Positions 63,467 to 64,000 of a stretch of DNA of 64,000 nt are shown here, piece after piece. Within the stretch, counting starts at the first letter, position 1; each line of letters starts with the position of its first letter. The stretch comes from G965195345 sp965277775 (GTDB lineage: Bacteria; Pseudomonadota; Gammaproteobacteria; CAKMZV01). Made by a program: the position numbers and the translations under genes. The stretch covers positions 868,001-932,000 of the forward strand of contig OZ255843.1 of assembly GCA_965277775.1 (NCBI GenBank), in the 5' to 3' direction. The notes below the pieces were generated by a model, which was given only the letters and a program-made list of their open reading frames with translations, was not told the DNA's origin and ran no database searches.

Positions 63467-63911
63467 TTAATTACTCCTTTTCATGGTTTAATTAATTTAC
63501 TTAAAACAATCCCTTTTCGAAGCTCAATTTTAAACTGCTATTTATCCAGTTAAATTTGAAACCTTAAATCTTGGAATTATTTTCCCAATGATATCCCCAC
63601 ATACGCCTAGGATGTTTTCGTCGTAATTGACGTGAAAATACCTTAACAATTAATATCTTAAGCTTTTAAAAGCCCTCTCGATATGATTCGGCTCAATCAC
63701 TAAATTTGTTTAATTAGTTTGACTGTAGGAAAAGTTTTTGTAAAATATCTACAGGGATTTGAGAGCAATCATCTTGAAATTTATAGATGATTGATGTCCT
63801 CCAAATGATGCGCAGAGCTTCTTTTAATAGTTAAATATAAATCAAAAAAATAAGACACTGCCGAGGTGATAAAATTGTCGGCAGCCTTTAATCTGCCTGT
63901 AGAAAATGAAA
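63457..63911 (-). repeat. 455-bp direct repeat, right copy: 5' leader of the DUF2857 operon
   Basis: Homologous to 31995-32449. Here it forms nearly the whole transcribed leader between the promoter at 63934-63961 and the ATG at 63466. A hairpin near its 5' end has stem CTGCCGA (63884-63878 on the minus strand) / TCGGCAG (63864-63858). In the left copy the second arm is TCGGTGG, so both changes keep G-U pairing in a minus-strand RNA. Confidence 0.8.
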
Positions 63912-63933
63912 TAGTCCATTCCCTCTGAGGAAA

Positions 63934-63961
63934 ATTATACACAAAATATGTGAATTTTCAA
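63934..63961 (-). promoter_or_regulatory. Sigma70 promoter of the DUF2857 operon
   Basis: -35 TTGAAA (63961-63956), 16-bp spacer, -10 TATAAT (63939-63934). The predicted start near 63927 gives a leader of about 460 nt before the 122-aa gene. Unlike the operon A-C promoters it has a good -35 and no palindrome. Confidence 0.65.
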
Positions 63962-64000
63962 CTTTTTATTTAATTTTTATGAATTTATTTCGGATTGTCC

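Noticed and set aside
1..64000. CRISPR arrays, insertion sequences, rRNA genes
   Set aside because: No regularly spaced short repeats, no intact transposase with terminal inverted repeats and no rRNA sequence were seen.

Overview
The window looks like a piece of an AT-rich gammaproteobacterial chromosome carrying an integrated conjugative element. This is inferred from gene families and order (mutY-yggX, hfq-hflX, coaD, rne, gluQ, moxR-DUF58-DUF4381-batABD, mgtE). I cannot name the genus from sequence alone.

Positions 1 to about 31520 are housekeeping chromosome. They hold a nucleoside/sugar-type ABC ATPase with xdhC; the run mutY, yggX, an MDR oxidoreductase, yggS, DUF924 and a short asparaginase; infA and rne; coaD with a DUF2066 protein; hfq-hflX; metK; a serine esterase; gluQ; a class 1B-like pyrD; a yajR-type MFS carrier; a spondin-domain lipoprotein; a lytic transglycosylase lipoprotein; the moxR/BatABD cluster; two family-9 glycosyltransferases; and mgtE. 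A tRNA-Arg(TCT) gene at 31664-31740 closes this part.

From just after the tRNA to the right edge lies most of a conjugative element of the GI type (PFGI-1/ICEHin1056-like T4SS), transcribed almost entirely on the minus strand. Reading with transcription, right to left: a two-gene operon (a 122-aa unknown and a DUF2857 protein, a family that includes FlhC-like ICE activators) behind a ~460-nt leader; an eroded gap; operon C (TIGR03761, a lipoprotein, PilL C-terminal TcpQ domain, PilN, PilO, PilP, PilQ, PilR, PilS, PilV: a thin type IVb pilus); operon B (PilL N-terminal domain, a PilP-like membrane protein, a lipoprotein, TIGR03759, a transglycosylase, TraD, TIGR03747); operon A (RAQPRD, TIGR03758, 03745, 03750, 03746, 03749, 03752, 03751, TraC, TIGR03757, 03756, 03755, a small membrane protein, TraG). 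An IHF/HU protein and a NYN-domain nuclease lie at the tRNA end. No integrase, relaxase, ParA/ParB, DnaB or prepilin peptidase is in the window, so the element probably continues to the right.

The most striking signals are regulatory. The three conjugation operons start with the same 26-bp palindrome, each exactly 17 bp upstream of a TATAGT/TAAAGT -10 box, which is the layout of an activator-dependent regulon. Two of those promoters put the predicted transcription start at or next to the ATG, suggesting leaderless mRNAs. A 455-bp leader region is present twice, once before the DUF2857 operon and once, with only a 16-codon gene stub, beside the tRNA. The NYN gene has a good sigma70 promoter followed at once by a terminator-like hairpin and a U tract before its ribosome binding site, suggesting attenuation.
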